DNA of 10,445 nucleotides from Verrucomicrobiaceae bacterium (GCA_003820635.1 RPOS01000235.1:1-10445); one strand, 5' to 3'. Positions 1 to 6,404 are shown, counted from the stretch's first letter. Numbers and translations: made by a program. Notes: generated by a model not told the origin, from the letters alone.

Positions 1-707
1 ACTTGCACGGAACCAGCCTTTTTAAAGGTAAGGATGCCCGTGTTTTGATTCACTGCTGTTAATACAGCTTGTACGTAGCCGTATCGTTTTTGAGTGGTTG
101 GGTCAATAGTGTCTTTGTCAATGATATCTCCGCCTACAGTAATGACTCGGTCTTCCAGGATTTCAGTGACCAACGGTTTCAACCCCCCTGGCACCCCTGG
201 CACAGCCACATAAAAAGGAGGAGGCAAGGGGTTGGCAGGGCTCCAGGATCCCGCAAGTTTTACATACCAGTTCGAAGCATCTTCTGTAATGCTTTCAATG
301 TATAGGTTATCGTTTGTGACAGGGTCTTTTAACTTATCGCTTCTCATTGAGCCCGCATAACGCCATCCGGCCCAATGCATGCCAAGCTCTTTGTTTGTTG
401 TTGGGAACCCTACAAAAACACCAGAGATTATTGGGTTTGGGTTTGCAATTGAACTGGGAGTACCAGATGGTACAGGAATTTGATATTGAAATGGATAGGA
501 GAAATCATTGTCATAAAAAGCTGCCGTAGCCAACTCGTAACCACGGCGCCATCTAGACCAGGCGGATTCCCTGTTTGTTGTACTAAGTGAGCCGGGAACA
601 GATCCTTGGGAGAACTCTGTTGTAATTGGCTTTAAACGAAAAGGATCCTTGTCTTTTTCCTTGGTAAAGGAAGAAAAGGATCCAAAGTTATTTTTAGTGT
701 TGGCCAC
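1..707 (-). CDS. Virion structural protein, 3' end beyond window
   Basis: An open minus-strand frame runs from GTG at 707 to the left edge with no stop, giving 235 visible codons. The protein begins MANTKNNFGSF and has an aromatic-rich stretch (WSRWRRGYELA near residue 53, then FYDNDFSYPFQYQIPVPSG). A Pro-rich loop (NPLPPPFYVAVPGVPGG) and beta-rich sequence follow. I see no enzyme motif, transmembrane segment or signal peptide. The composition and the place at the end of a structural operon suggest a virion protein, possibly of the tail or neck; this is inference. It is in the same frame as the gene before it, separated by that gene's TGA (716-714) and two codons. The only usual start just after that stop is this GTG. 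No good Shine-Dalgarno lies close by, so coupled reinitiation is likely. Confidence 0.75.
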   Translation of the reverse strand, partial: MANTKNNFGSFSSFTKEKDKDPFRLKPITTEFSQGSVPGSLSTTNRESAWSRWRRGYELATAAFYDNDFSYPFQYQIPVPSGTPSSIANPNPIISGVFVGFPTTNKELGMHWAGWRYAGSMRSDKLKDPVTNDNLYIESITEDASNWYVKLAGSWSPANPLPPPFYVAVPGVPGGLKPLVTEILEDRVITVGGDIIDKDTIDPTTQKRYGYVQAVLTAVNQNTGILTFKKAGSVQ

Positions 708-713
708 AATACA

Positions 714-1505
714 TCAGAAGAAACCACCCTGTGCATAGATGTGAGCACCTGGGTTGTAACCAGAAATGTTGGGGCCTTCCGCAAATACACCCACGTAAAT
801 ACGGTCGCCTCGCTCCAGGTAAATACCCTTGTTGCGGAGTGGTGCACCAGCCCCTAAACCAGATGTATTACCTGCAGTAGGCATGGGCACGGCCAGTTGA
901 GGCATCACGTCAGAGCAATCAACAAGGCCGCTGTTAGCAGGAACTGTTTTTGCAAACAGTACACGATAGTCACCACTTGCAGGAATAGGAGTAGTGGTAT
1001 TACGTGTCTGGTAAAAAACAAAAGTAACGGCAGGTTGAGAACCGTAAGCAACCCCTTGGAACAAGAAACCGCTAGTGATACCGCCGGAATAGTTCAGAGC
1101 TGTATTGACGCCAGTTAATGTGCCCGAACCAGTGTAAGTGTAGTAACCAACGCCACTGGCAGTACCGCCTGTAAGGACCGCAGCGGATTGAATGTAAACA
1201 ACTTGACCACTGGTTAAAGCAACAACCGTGCCAGAGGTGCTGGCATTAACGGTGTAATCAGCGTCCCGATAACGGTCATTGCGTGCAATCGTGATGGAGT
1301 CAACAACCCCACCACTGTTGTTGTCTTCGCTAAGAGCAGCGTCCATGTCCACCAGGATCGATGGCGCTTGGCCCCCCTGGACAAACACAGTATTACTGGC
1401 TTGACTTCCAACAGTCTGAGTAGTGACACGCACCGTATCAAATAACGGACGGTCAATAAATAGGGGCTGCTTGTTTGAAGAGGATGAGCTTATACCTAAT
1501 AACAC
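714..1505 (-). CDS. Putative virion structural protein, 263 aa
   Basis: The frame opens with GTG at 1505 (VLLGISSSSSNKQPLF, initiator read as Met) and ends in TGA after AQGGFF. The protein is rich in Gly, Ser, Thr and Val, with alternating beta-type sequence (for example TSGTVVALTSGQVVYIQSAA near residues 88-107). It has no hydrophobic anchor and no catalytic motif, as in phage capsid-decoration or tail proteins. The C-terminal part (RNKGIYLERGDRIYVGVFAEG) also looks like a beta-sandwich surface protein. The family is not recognised with certainty. The start is unusual: the nearest strong GGAGG is 26 nt upstream and a hairpin lies between (separate entry). The next gene follows in the same frame right after the stop. 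The HNH gene at 1560 lies head to head with it. Confidence 0.7.
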   Translation of the reverse strand: MLLGISSSSSNKQPLFIDRPLFDTVRVTTQTVGSQASNTVFVQGGQAPSILVDMDAALSEDNNSGGVVDSITIARNDRYRDADYTVNASTSGTVVALTSGQVVYIQSAAVLTGGTASGVGYYTYTGSGTLTGVNTALNYSGGITSGFLFQGVAYGSQPAVTFVFYQTRNTTTPIPASGDYRVLFAKTVPANSGLVDCSDVMPQLAVPMPTAGNTSGLGAGAPLRNKGIYLERGDRIYVGVFAEGPNISGYNPGAHIYAQGGFF

Positions 1506-1536
1506 CCTGTTTACGCTATGCTTAACAGGGGCCTCC
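1503..1536 (-). promoter_or_regulatory. Hairpin between distant GGAGG and GTG start
   Basis: On the minus strand GGAGG (1536-1532) is followed by a stem in which CCCTGTT (1530-1524) pairs with AACAGGG (1511-1505). The loop is about 12 nt and could itself form a small GC-AUA-GC stem. The start codon GTG at 1505-1503 shares its first G with the last base pair of the stem. The linear distance from GGAGG to GTG is 26 nt, too far for normal initiation, but folding would bring them within a few nucleotides. T4 gene 38 is the established case of such a bridging hairpin. That the same happens here is inference. Confidence 0.45.
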
Positions 1537-1559
1537 GAACACTCCCCTCATTTTAAACC

Positions 1560-2147
1560 ATGGATTACTTGAATTTGACATGCGATTTCTGTGGTGTTTC
1601 TTTTTTCCGCTCAATGACAGAAGTCAATAGGAAGAAAAAGAAAAGCGCGGATGGAAAAATTCGTTGTTTAAACTGCAGAAGCGCAACTCACGGCATGCAC
1701 AAAAGCAGTGAATACAAAAGTTGGCATGCAATGAAAATGCGTTGTAACAACCCAAACCAAACTGGGTATGAAAGATATGGCGGAAGAGGAGTTAGTTATG
1801 AACCTAGCTGGGAAACTTTTGAGGGATTTTTTAAAGATATGGGGCCAAAAGAAAATTCAAAACTTGAGCTAGATCGCATCGACAATGATGGTCATTACTG
1901 CAAAGAAAATTGCCGTTGGGCTACGCGTAAAGAACAGACACGTAATCGTGGTGGCAAACGTGCCACACGCCTTTACACCTTTGAAGGAAAAACAATGTGT
2001 ATTTCAGATTGGGCTGCAGAGGTGGGTATCAGTCCGCAGTCAATGCAGAAACGATTAAATAATAATTGGCCTTTAGAGAAGGCTTTTTCAAAAGAACGGC
2101 ACGACAAAAAAGGCTCCACACATGTGAAGCCCAAAGATCAGAACTGA
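1560..2147 (+). CDS. Free-standing HNH homing-type endonuclease
   Basis: This 195-residue protein is on the opposite strand to the virion genes. Residues 8-39 carry two Cys pairs (C8, C11, C36, C39), a probable zinc ribbon. Residues 53-130 match the phage HNH type with Trp-x-x-Met-x-x-Arg-Cys-x-Asn-Pro, then YGGRGVSYEPSW, LDRIDNDGHY and NCRWATRKEQ. In this type Asp stands where the first His of HNH usually is. Residues 141-176 (FEGKTMCISDWAAEVGISPQ and on) form a helix-turn-helix module like the NUMOD1-type tails of homing enzymes. The gene is more AT-rich than its neighbours and has no clear Shine-Dalgarno upstream. No group I or II intron core is visible around it, so it looks free-standing. 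Its last 10 nt overlap the 3' end of the transglycosylase gene in convergent orientation. It probably nicks or cuts related phage DNA to spread itself. Confidence 0.9.
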   Translation: MDYLNLTCDFCGVSFFRSMTEVNRKKKKSADGKIRCLNCRSATHGMHKSSEYKSWHAMKMRCNNPNQTGYERYGGRGVSYEPSWETFEGFFKDMGPKENSKLELDRIDNDGHYCKENCRWATRKEQTRNRGGKRATRLYTFEGKTMCISDWAAEVGISPQSMQKRLNNNWPLEKAFSKERHDKKGSTHVKPKDQN

Positions 2148-2869
2148 GTTAACGATTCTAAAAAGGAACTGCGTGGCGTGTATAGAGACGCCACGTTTAT
2201 GTCAGATTCCAGCTCTGTTGCTGGACGCCGAAACAGTGACTTGAGCATTTGCTCTTGCACTGTTGGCTCTTTGAGCGTCTGATTAACCAACAAGTTCTTA
2301 AGGATAAAACCCTCAAGGAATTTCTTGGCATCTAAACCAGATGCTCCAGCAGGCTGCGCAGTAGCAGTAGATGAAGATGCTCCAGCAAGTTGCGCCGCTG
2401 TCGATGAAGGAGTTAGGGGATCACCCAATGTTGCTTGAGCTTCTTTGTAACGTCTCCCCCCTGGTTTAAACCCAGGAAGAGAAGATGCAACAGAAGTGCC
2501 AAAAGAATCTTTGGCATTCAAGTTTACATTTGGGTTGCCACCGAGAATTGTTGCATATGCACGGTCGATTCCCATCTGACCTGGCTTGAAACCACGGTCG
2601 GTAAGGAATCTCTCAACGGCAGGCAACTGTTCGGCAATCGTGTATTTGCCAAGTTTTTCTTGCTTTAGATACTTGGCTCGTTCCGGCCCACCAAATTGGA
2701 TTAAGCCATAGTAGTTACCGCCAGCACCGCCATACACGTTCGGCCTAAAGTTAGACTCCTGGTGGATTAACGCACCAAATTCATAGGGGTCCAGCCCAAG
2801 ACGTTGCGCTGTTTGGAACACAGCTGCACGATCTTCTGGTCGTAATGTGCCAATGCGTCCGGTAGTCAT
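2138..2869 (-). CDS. Virion-associated SLT-like lytic transglycosylase
   Basis: This 243-residue protein has an SLT lysozyme-like domain at about residues 8-130. The catalytic Glu is E38 in ALIHQESNF, followed by the family's second motif YYGLIQFG at 53-60. Such enzymes cleave the MurNAc-GlcNAc bond of peptidoglycan. There is no signal peptide or transmembrane segment. With its position among virion genes, this suggests a particle-borne enzyme that opens the wall during DNA entry rather than a holin-dependent endolysin. An Ala/Ser/Gly linker (about 155-178) holds a short duplicated unit (AAQLAGASS and ATAQPAGASG). The C-terminal tail is helical and charged, with LKSLFRRP near residue 211. ATG at 2869 follows AGAGG at a spacing of about 11 nt. 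The 3' end overlaps the plus-strand HNH gene by 10 nt. Confidence 0.8.
   Translation of the reverse strand: MTTGRIGTLRPEDRAAVFQTAQRLGLDPYEFGALIHQESNFRPNVYGGAGGNYYGLIQFGGPERAKYLKQEKLGKYTIAEQLPAVERFLTDRGFKPGQMGIDRAYATILGGNPNVNLNAKDSFGTSVASSLPGFKPGGRRYKEAQATLGDPLTPSSTAAQLAGASSSTATAQPAGASGLDAKKFLEGFILKNLLVNQTLKEPTVQEQMLKSLFRRPATELESDINVASLYTPRSSFLESLTQF
2340..2395 (-). repeat. 20-nt imperfect direct repeat in linker coding sequence
   Basis: Two copies of a 20-nt unit beginning GATGCTCCAGCA (plus strand) lie at 2340-2359 and 2376-2395 and differ at two positions. They encode the duplicated Ala-Gly-Ala-Ser linker of the transglycosylase. Slippage or a small tandem duplication is the simple explanation. 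Confidence 0.6.
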
Positions 2870-2876
2870 TTTTAGT

Positions 2877-2999
2877 TTAACCTCTAGCTCCTACCCAGTT
2901 TGAACTTGCCTTGAGACCAGGGATAAAGACGGTTTGCAGCGCAAGGGCCGTAGCTAAATAGGTCAAAGTACGTTTAACAAACTTAGGGCAGAGAATCAT
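2877..2999 (-). CDS. Possible small membrane or secreted peptide, 40 aa
   Basis: In the 217-nt gap between two clear genes, an ATG frame encodes a 40-residue peptide. It begins MILCPKFVKR, continues with a hydrophobic stretch (TLTYLATALALQTVFIPGL, about 11-29) and ends in a polar tail. This is the layout of a single membrane segment or a signal peptide, with basic residues before it. It stops 7 nt before the transglycosylase start, a spacing typical of an operon, so a lysis- or entry-related partner is possible. Against it: no Shine-Dalgarno close to the ATG and no family recognised. The rest of the gap (3000-3086) shows no gene, strong terminator or promoter. Confidence 0.4.
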   Translation of the reverse strand: MILCPKFVKRTLTYLATALALQTVFIPGLKASSNWVGARG

Positions 3000-3086
3000 G
3001 GTTTTAAAGCAACAACACTGGCTCCCATGAATCAAAGGATTCGCGTCCAGTTGGCTGGGCTTACATGCTATGCAACGCCAGGAATA

Positions 3087-3914
3087 TCAACGACTGTTGG
3101 CTTGTCCGAGTAACGAAGCAAATAATGCTGCTCGCCGTTGTTCGGCAGGGGTATTAAACGAGAAAGCCTCTAAGGAAATGTCCCCGGCTGGCTGCAGGTT
3201 GGTTGCACCAGCATAGGTTGCTTCCGCCGGATTAGTTGGAGGTGGCCCCACGGGGGGCTGAGACTGTTCGCTCAAGAAGCGATTAAACATCTGAGACTTT
3301 AGTTGATTTTCAGGAGTATTGAATGTGGTGGCTGGCAGTGGAGTTCCAACAGGTTGAAGATCGGATGCGCCTACGTAAGAAGGAATAGACTGCATTGCAC
3401 CTTCGCTCAACAAGGAGTCCGGAGCAAAAGGCAGATCTGCTGGGGCGCCCATAAGACCTACATTGATTTGATTCTGAATGGCTTCGTAACCACTTTGGCC
3501 AGGCTTGACCTTGGCCGCAAGTTTAGGGTTGCGCTGCGCCCAGATTTGCATGCCAATATCACGAGCAGCATTCATCTCCTCTTGGCTTTTGGCAGCAGCA
3601 CGTGCTTTTTCATAACGCTGAAGCTCAGGGTCTTGTGCAGTCAATTGCGCGACCCGTGCTTTTTCAGCTTGATATGCACGCTCTGCTGGTGTCGAGGAAC
3701 TAGCAAGAGGGGTTGCAGAGGCAGCTGGAGGAACAGAAGATCTTACTGGAACGGCGTAATCTGTTTTTTGGCCCGGAAATTTGAATAAAGGAGACGCAGC
3801 CATCGGTGCAGCTGCAGCCATCTCAATAAAAGTTTTAGGCTTGGGCTGCGGTCTTTGAAAAACAGAAGATACCACGCCGGCGTCTTTAATCGCCTTAAAA
3901 ATGTCCATGGCCAT
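3087..3914 (-). CDS. Ala/Pro-rich putative virion protein with duplicated C-terminal unit
   Basis: This 275-residue protein starts at ATG 3914 (MAMDIFKAIKDAG), five nt after a strong GGAGG. An in-frame TTG 12 nt further up lies just before that GGAGG and cannot use it. Residues 30-75 are Ala/Pro/Ser-rich and probably disordered. Residues 76-125 are charged and helical, with coiled-coil character (AERAYQAEKARVAQ and following). Two similar units lie at 180-217 and 234-271. Each starts Tyr-x-Gly-Ala-x-x-Leu-Gln-Pro, has Phe-Asn-Thr-Pro about 18 residues later and ends in an amphipathic helix. No enzyme motif is seen. It begins 2 nt after the stop of the gene before it, so the two are probably coupled. 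The role is unknown; a virion protein is inferred from context. Confidence 0.75.
   Translation of the reverse strand: MAMDIFKAIKDAGVVSSVFQRPQPKPKTFIEMAAAAPMAASPLFKFPGQKTDYAVPVRSSVPPAASATPLASSSTPAERAYQAEKARVAQLTAQDPELQRYEKARAAAKSQEEMNAARDIGMQIWAQRNPKLAAKVKPGQSGYEAIQNQINVGLMGAPADLPFAPDSLLSEGAMQSIPSYVGASDLQPVGTPLPATTFNTPENQLKSQMFNRFLSEQSQPPVGPPPTNPAEATYAGATNLQPAGDISLEAFSFNTPAEQRRAALFASLLGQANSR
3102..3377 (-). repeat. Two-copy protein repeat, about 38 residues each
   Basis: Copy 1 is encoded at 3377-3264 and copy 2 at 3215-3102. The shared pattern is Y-[VA]-G-A-[ST]-[DN]-L-Q-P-[VA]-G, then F-N-T-P, then a helix with Phe and Leu before a final Gln. The units have diverged at DNA level, which suggests an old duplication kept for function, perhaps as two docking sites. 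Confidence 0.65.
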
Positions 3915-3916
3915 AA

Positions 3917-4378
3917 TTACCTCCAAACCTCATGTAAATAAAGACGTGAGCCAACTGCGGTGTCGGCAGGTCCAGGTAATGCCTGGATAAATTCAGCACC
4001 AGAGCGTTCGTAACGGTAACGAGCCTGGAAGGGATCTTTGTAGTTGGGAACGTACAGGATGCCAGCAAGACGATTGGTTTCGTAGAGATAAATCTCGTCC
4101 CAAACCTTTAGCGCCTCCTTGGCATTGCTGGAGCGAATTGTGCGGTCCACGTCTCCGAGAATGCTTTCAATTCGTGTAGAAGGTGTCGATGCAACTTCTG
4201 TTTTCTTCTCAGCCGTATCGCACCGACCAAGTTGAATGACAACCTTGTCATAGAAGTATGAATCCGGAACGGTATTCATTGCTTCCTCTAGCCTGCTGTA
4301 ATCACCAGCTGGCACGGACACGGTAAAGTAGCCCAGGTGATACCTAACTCTACTTTTGTCAAAGTCAGATAACTGCAC
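3917..4378 (-). CDS. Hypothetical protein, possible head-tail connector
   Basis: This 153-residue protein starts at GTG 4378, preceded by AAAGG at a usable distance, and ends in TAA 2 nt before the next start. It begins MQLSDFDKSRVRYHLGY and has a mixed helical fold with many charged residues. Stretches such as DYSRLEEAMNTVPDSYFYDK, ILGDVDRTI and NYKDPFQARYRYERSG stand out. It has no transmembrane segment, Cys cluster or catalytic motif. The size and the position between lysin and structural genes would fit a small adaptor or head-completion protein. That is a guess from context and the family is not confirmed. The 39-nt AT-rich gap before it has no clear promoter. Confidence 0.7.
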   Translation of the reverse strand: MQLSDFDKSRVRYHLGYFTVSVPAGDYSRLEEAMNTVPDSYFYDKVVIQLGRCDTAEKKTEVASTPSTRIESILGDVDRTIRSSNAKEALKVWDEIYLYETNRLAGILYVPNYKDPFQARYRYERSGAEFIQALPGPADTAVGSRLYLHEVWR

Positions 4379-4417
4379 GTCTACCTTTCGTTATAGTTTA
4401 ATTATAAAGTAATCAAT

Positions 4418-5041
4418 TTACCCAACACCTGGCAGGGGTGACTTCATGTACTCAACCAGAAACTGTTGAGACATACTGGGTTGTGGTGCCAGGGCTTCGC
4501 CAAGTGTTTGTTCAAGCATTACCTCTTGCAGTGTCTTTTGCTTTGGTTTTGTCAGTTGCAAAAGAGACATCAGTGACGAAAGGTCGTCTCCAGAGGCTTC
4601 ATTTTTTTGCTGCGTAGAAGCAACTAAATCAGCACCTGGCATGATGTCAGTCAGTTTGCCTTCTGCCGTTTTGTACCGCCCAGTAGCGAGCCATTCAAGC
4701 TGCGGATCAGTAATGTACTTTTTGCCCTCAAGTGCCAGGTGAACATGGGTGTCATGTCCTGGATCACCAGGTCCCAAAGCTTCATTAAACAGCCCAAGCT
4801 TTTGTGCTCTATAACGAAGCTCGCCGGTACGCTCCTTCCAAGACTTTGCAGGTCCTCCTTTGTAAGCAGGTGCCACATCAGGACGCCAGTCGCGAACATC
4901 AATAGCCTGGCCACCAGGGCGATAGTGATATCCAGTTGGAGAGTGCCCTTTCCCTACGCCACCAAATTCTGGATGCTCACCAATGTTTAATCCAACTTTT
5001 TGTAAATAACGTCCAACGTCGGCAATACTTCTTTCGGCCAT
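4418..5041 (-). CDS. LAS-family (M15-like) metallopeptidase, cell-wall lysin
   Basis: This 207-residue protein has a catalytic domain at about residues 5-110. Its metal-site motifs are HSPTGYHYRPGGQAIDV, with H39 and D48 as probable zinc ligands, and HDTHVHLAL, with H99 and H101. This is the arrangement of LAS enzymes such as D-Ala-D-Ala carboxypeptidases and phage L-Ala-D-Glu endopeptidases, which cut the peptide part of peptidoglycan. It lacks a signal peptide. The C-terminal 60 residues are helical and Gln/Leu-rich (LEQTLGEALAPQPSMSQQFL), probably for attachment to the particle. With the transglycosylase at 2138-2869 it gives the virion activities against both glycan and peptide. ATG 5041 follows AAAAGG closely. 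A strong terminator lies just upstream, so it needs read-through or its own promoter. Confidence 0.82.
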   Translation of the reverse strand: MAERSIADVGRYLQKVGLNIGEHPEFGGVGKGHSPTGYHYRPGGQAIDVRDWRPDVAPAYKGGPAKSWKERTGELRYRAQKLGLFNEALGPGDPGHDTHVHLALEGKKYITDPQLEWLATGRYKTAEGKLTDIMPGADLVASTQQKNEASGDDLSSLMSLLQLTKPKQKTLQEVMLEQTLGEALAPQPSMSQQFLVEYMKSPLPGVG

Positions 5042-5060
5042 TATCCTTTTCTTTTTATTT

Positions 5061-5093
5061 TAAAACGAAAAAACCCCTGGTTTCCCAGGGGCT
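5061..5093 (-). terminator. Intrinsic terminator after the HhH gene
   Basis: On the minus strand CCCCTGG (5091-5085) pairs perfectly with CCAGGGG (5080-5074) across a GAAA tetraloop. Six T residues (5073-5068) and another T-rich stretch follow. It is a textbook rho-independent terminator for transcripts coming from the capsid genes. The plus strand has no T run after the stem, so it works in one direction only. Confidence 0.9.
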
Positions 5094-5111
5094 TCTGCGT
5101 AAAGTAATTAA

Positions 5112-5522
5112 TCAAACCCTGACTAAGTCGGCTGCCAGAACTGCATCCCAGTCCACACGCTTAATCTGTCTTAACTGCTCAAGGCTATTAAACTTCTCAC
5201 CCGATAAGGACATCTGAAGATCTTTAATCTCTCTAGCTGTCTTGACACCAATTCCCTTGATATGATCAGCGATCATTTGGGGGGTGGCAGTATTAATGTT
5301 TAAACGTGTTTCGGGTGGGAAAACACGAGGCTCTTCTTGGGCAGCCTTATCCTTAACCTGAAGAGTTGCAACTTTTTTTGTTGCTACTTCATCTGGGGTC
5401 AATTCAGTTTTGTAAGCAGTGTAAAGGCGACCGTCCTGATCTTCGACCATGAACCAATCGCCGTTATCCCATTCGCTTACAACTTTGACGCGAGCGCCAG
5501 TTTTACGATGCTGGTAAAGCAT
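5112..5522 (-). CDS. SH3-like plus helix-hairpin-helix protein
   Basis: This 136-residue protein has two parts. Residues 1-45 (GARVKVVSEWDNGDWFMVED and on) look like a small beta-barrel of SH3/KOW type. Residues 73-125 (LNINTATPQMIADHIKGIGV and on) are a ComEA/UvrC-like helix-hairpin-helix with the usual Asn-Ile-Asn-Thr-Ala and Gly-Ile-Gly hairpin signatures. The second part normally binds DNA backbone without sequence preference. The linker between them is charged. Its place between decoration protein and terminator suggests a DNA-contacting role in packaging, head completion or ejection; this is inference. ATG 5522 has no Shine-Dalgarno, and a hairpin ends three nt before it. Confidence 0.75.
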   Translation of the reverse strand: MLYQHRKTGARVKVVSEWDNGDWFMVEDQDGRLYTAYKTELTPDEVATKKVATLQVKDKAAQEEPRVFPPETRLNINTATPQMIADHIKGIGVKTAREIKDLQMSLSGEKFNSLEQLRQIKRVDWDAVLAADLVRV

Positions 5523-5523
5523 A

Positions 5524-5550
5524 AGGACCAGATGTTTTAATTCTGGTCCT
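5524..5550 (-). promoter_or_regulatory. Hairpin directly before the HhH start codon
   Basis: An 8-bp perfect stem (AGGACCAG 5550-5543 with CTGGTCCT 5531-5524, minus strand) encloses an 11-nt AT-rich loop. It lies between the stop of the upstream virion gene and the ATG at 5522. No T run follows, so it is not a normal terminator. It may stabilise the upstream mRNA end, be an RNase processing site, or dampen initiation of the HhH gene. Confidence 0.5.
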
Positions 5551-5562
5551 AGTTTAACCTAA

Positions 5563-6369
5563 TCAGCTAACGGTGCGGCCGAGGATATACTCTTCGATAT
5601 CTTCGTAGCCAGGTGCGTCATCAGGTTGGATGTAGCACACTTCAACCACGAGATAGCCTTTCAGGCCAGCGTTGTAATCGGCATCAGCCAGATACACACC
5701 ACCAGACACGCCAGTATCGGTGTTGGTGCCACGGGCGAACACCTTGAAGGTGGTAGCGCCACTGAGGGCCTTGTACACGCCAGAGGGGCCCACGCCGGTC
5801 GCACCAGTGGTGGTCAGGAAAGGCGTGGAGCCGAGGGCTTGAGTGCCAGCAGCAAACACGATCTTGGTGGATGCGTCACCAGAGGTGGTGGAGGTGAGGT
5901 TGGCCTGCGCGATAGGCTCGCCCACACCGGTCACAGCCACGGGGCCGCTGGAGTCGCGACCGAAGGTAACCACGTTACCGGTCGAGGCATACACGCCAGT
6001 AGCAACGCGACCATCGCCCCAGCCAGAAGCAACCGAGATCGCAGCGCGATAAACGAAAGCAGGTTGGGTGGCGCTACCAGAGATCACCATGCCGGTGATG
6101 TCGGGGCGGGTGTCGTCTTGGCGGTAAGGCGAAGGAACGATCACGCTCATGGTTTGGCCATAGGTGGCTGCATCACCGGAAGTCCAGGACACAGGCACGT
6201 AACCGCGCTGTTGGAAGTAGCGGTAGCCAGGGACGGCCAGCACCGAGGTGGGGCCACCCTTGGAGTAATCATTGCTGCCGTCAGCGACGACATCAATGTT
6301 CTTATACCAGCCGTTCAGGGCATTGGTCCAGTTACCTGGATAGATCTTCTTGGAAGATAAGTAGGACAT
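5563..6369 (-). CDS. Virion protein downstream of the coat gene, possible decoration protein
   Basis: This 268-residue protein is rich in Gly, Thr, Ser, Val and Ala and begins MSYLSSKKIYPGNWTNALNG. Residues 55-230 are mostly short beta-strand-like segments. It ends in an acidic stretch (YEDIEEYILGRTVS). No enzyme motif is seen. ATG 6369 follows GGAG at 7-nt spacing, 35 nt after the MCP stop. The gene is more GC-rich than most of the window and so lacks stops on the other strand too. Its place after the MCP suggests a capsid cement or head-fibre protein expressed at high level; the family is not recognised for sure. Confidence 0.75.
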   Translation of the reverse strand: MSYLSSKKIYPGNWTNALNGWYKNIDVVADGSNDYSKGGPTSVLAVPGYRYFQQRGYVPVSWTSGDAATYGQTMSVIVPSPYRQDDTRPDITGMVISGSATQPAFVYRAAISVASGWGDGRVATGVYASTGNVVTFGRDSSGPVAVTGVGEPIAQANLTSTTSGDASTKIVFAAGTQALGSTPFLTTTGATGVGPSGVYKALSGATTFKVFARGTNTDTGVSGGVYLADADYNAGLKGYLVVEVCYIQPDDAPGYEDIEEYILGRTVS

Positions 6370-6404
6370 TTATTTCTCCGTTAAATTGGATTTATTTTTC
6401 TTTA

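Noticed and set aside
69..529. Two short plus-strand open frames (69-305 and 347-529)
   Set aside because: Both are opposite the clearly coding minus-strand frame and have no start signals.
1505..2160. A second intron around the free-standing HNH gene
   Set aside because: The flanks are only about 55 and 10 nt. They hold no P4/P6, P7 or P9 type sequence, and the neighbouring genes look complete.
3915..3926. TTG 3926 as start of the Ala/Pro-rich gene
   Set aside because: GGAGG lies after this TTG and is correctly spaced for ATG 3914.
4379..4417. TATAAT-like box in the AT-rich gap as a promoter
   Set aside because: A -10-like match exists, but no -35 at proper spacing; in AT-rich spacer this is expected by chance.
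5626..6360. Long plus-strand open frame (244 codons) opposite the virion gene
   Set aside because: It mirrors a GC-rich gene with good Shine-Dalgarno and start on the minus strand. The product is His/Gly/Ala-rich shadow sequence with no domain.
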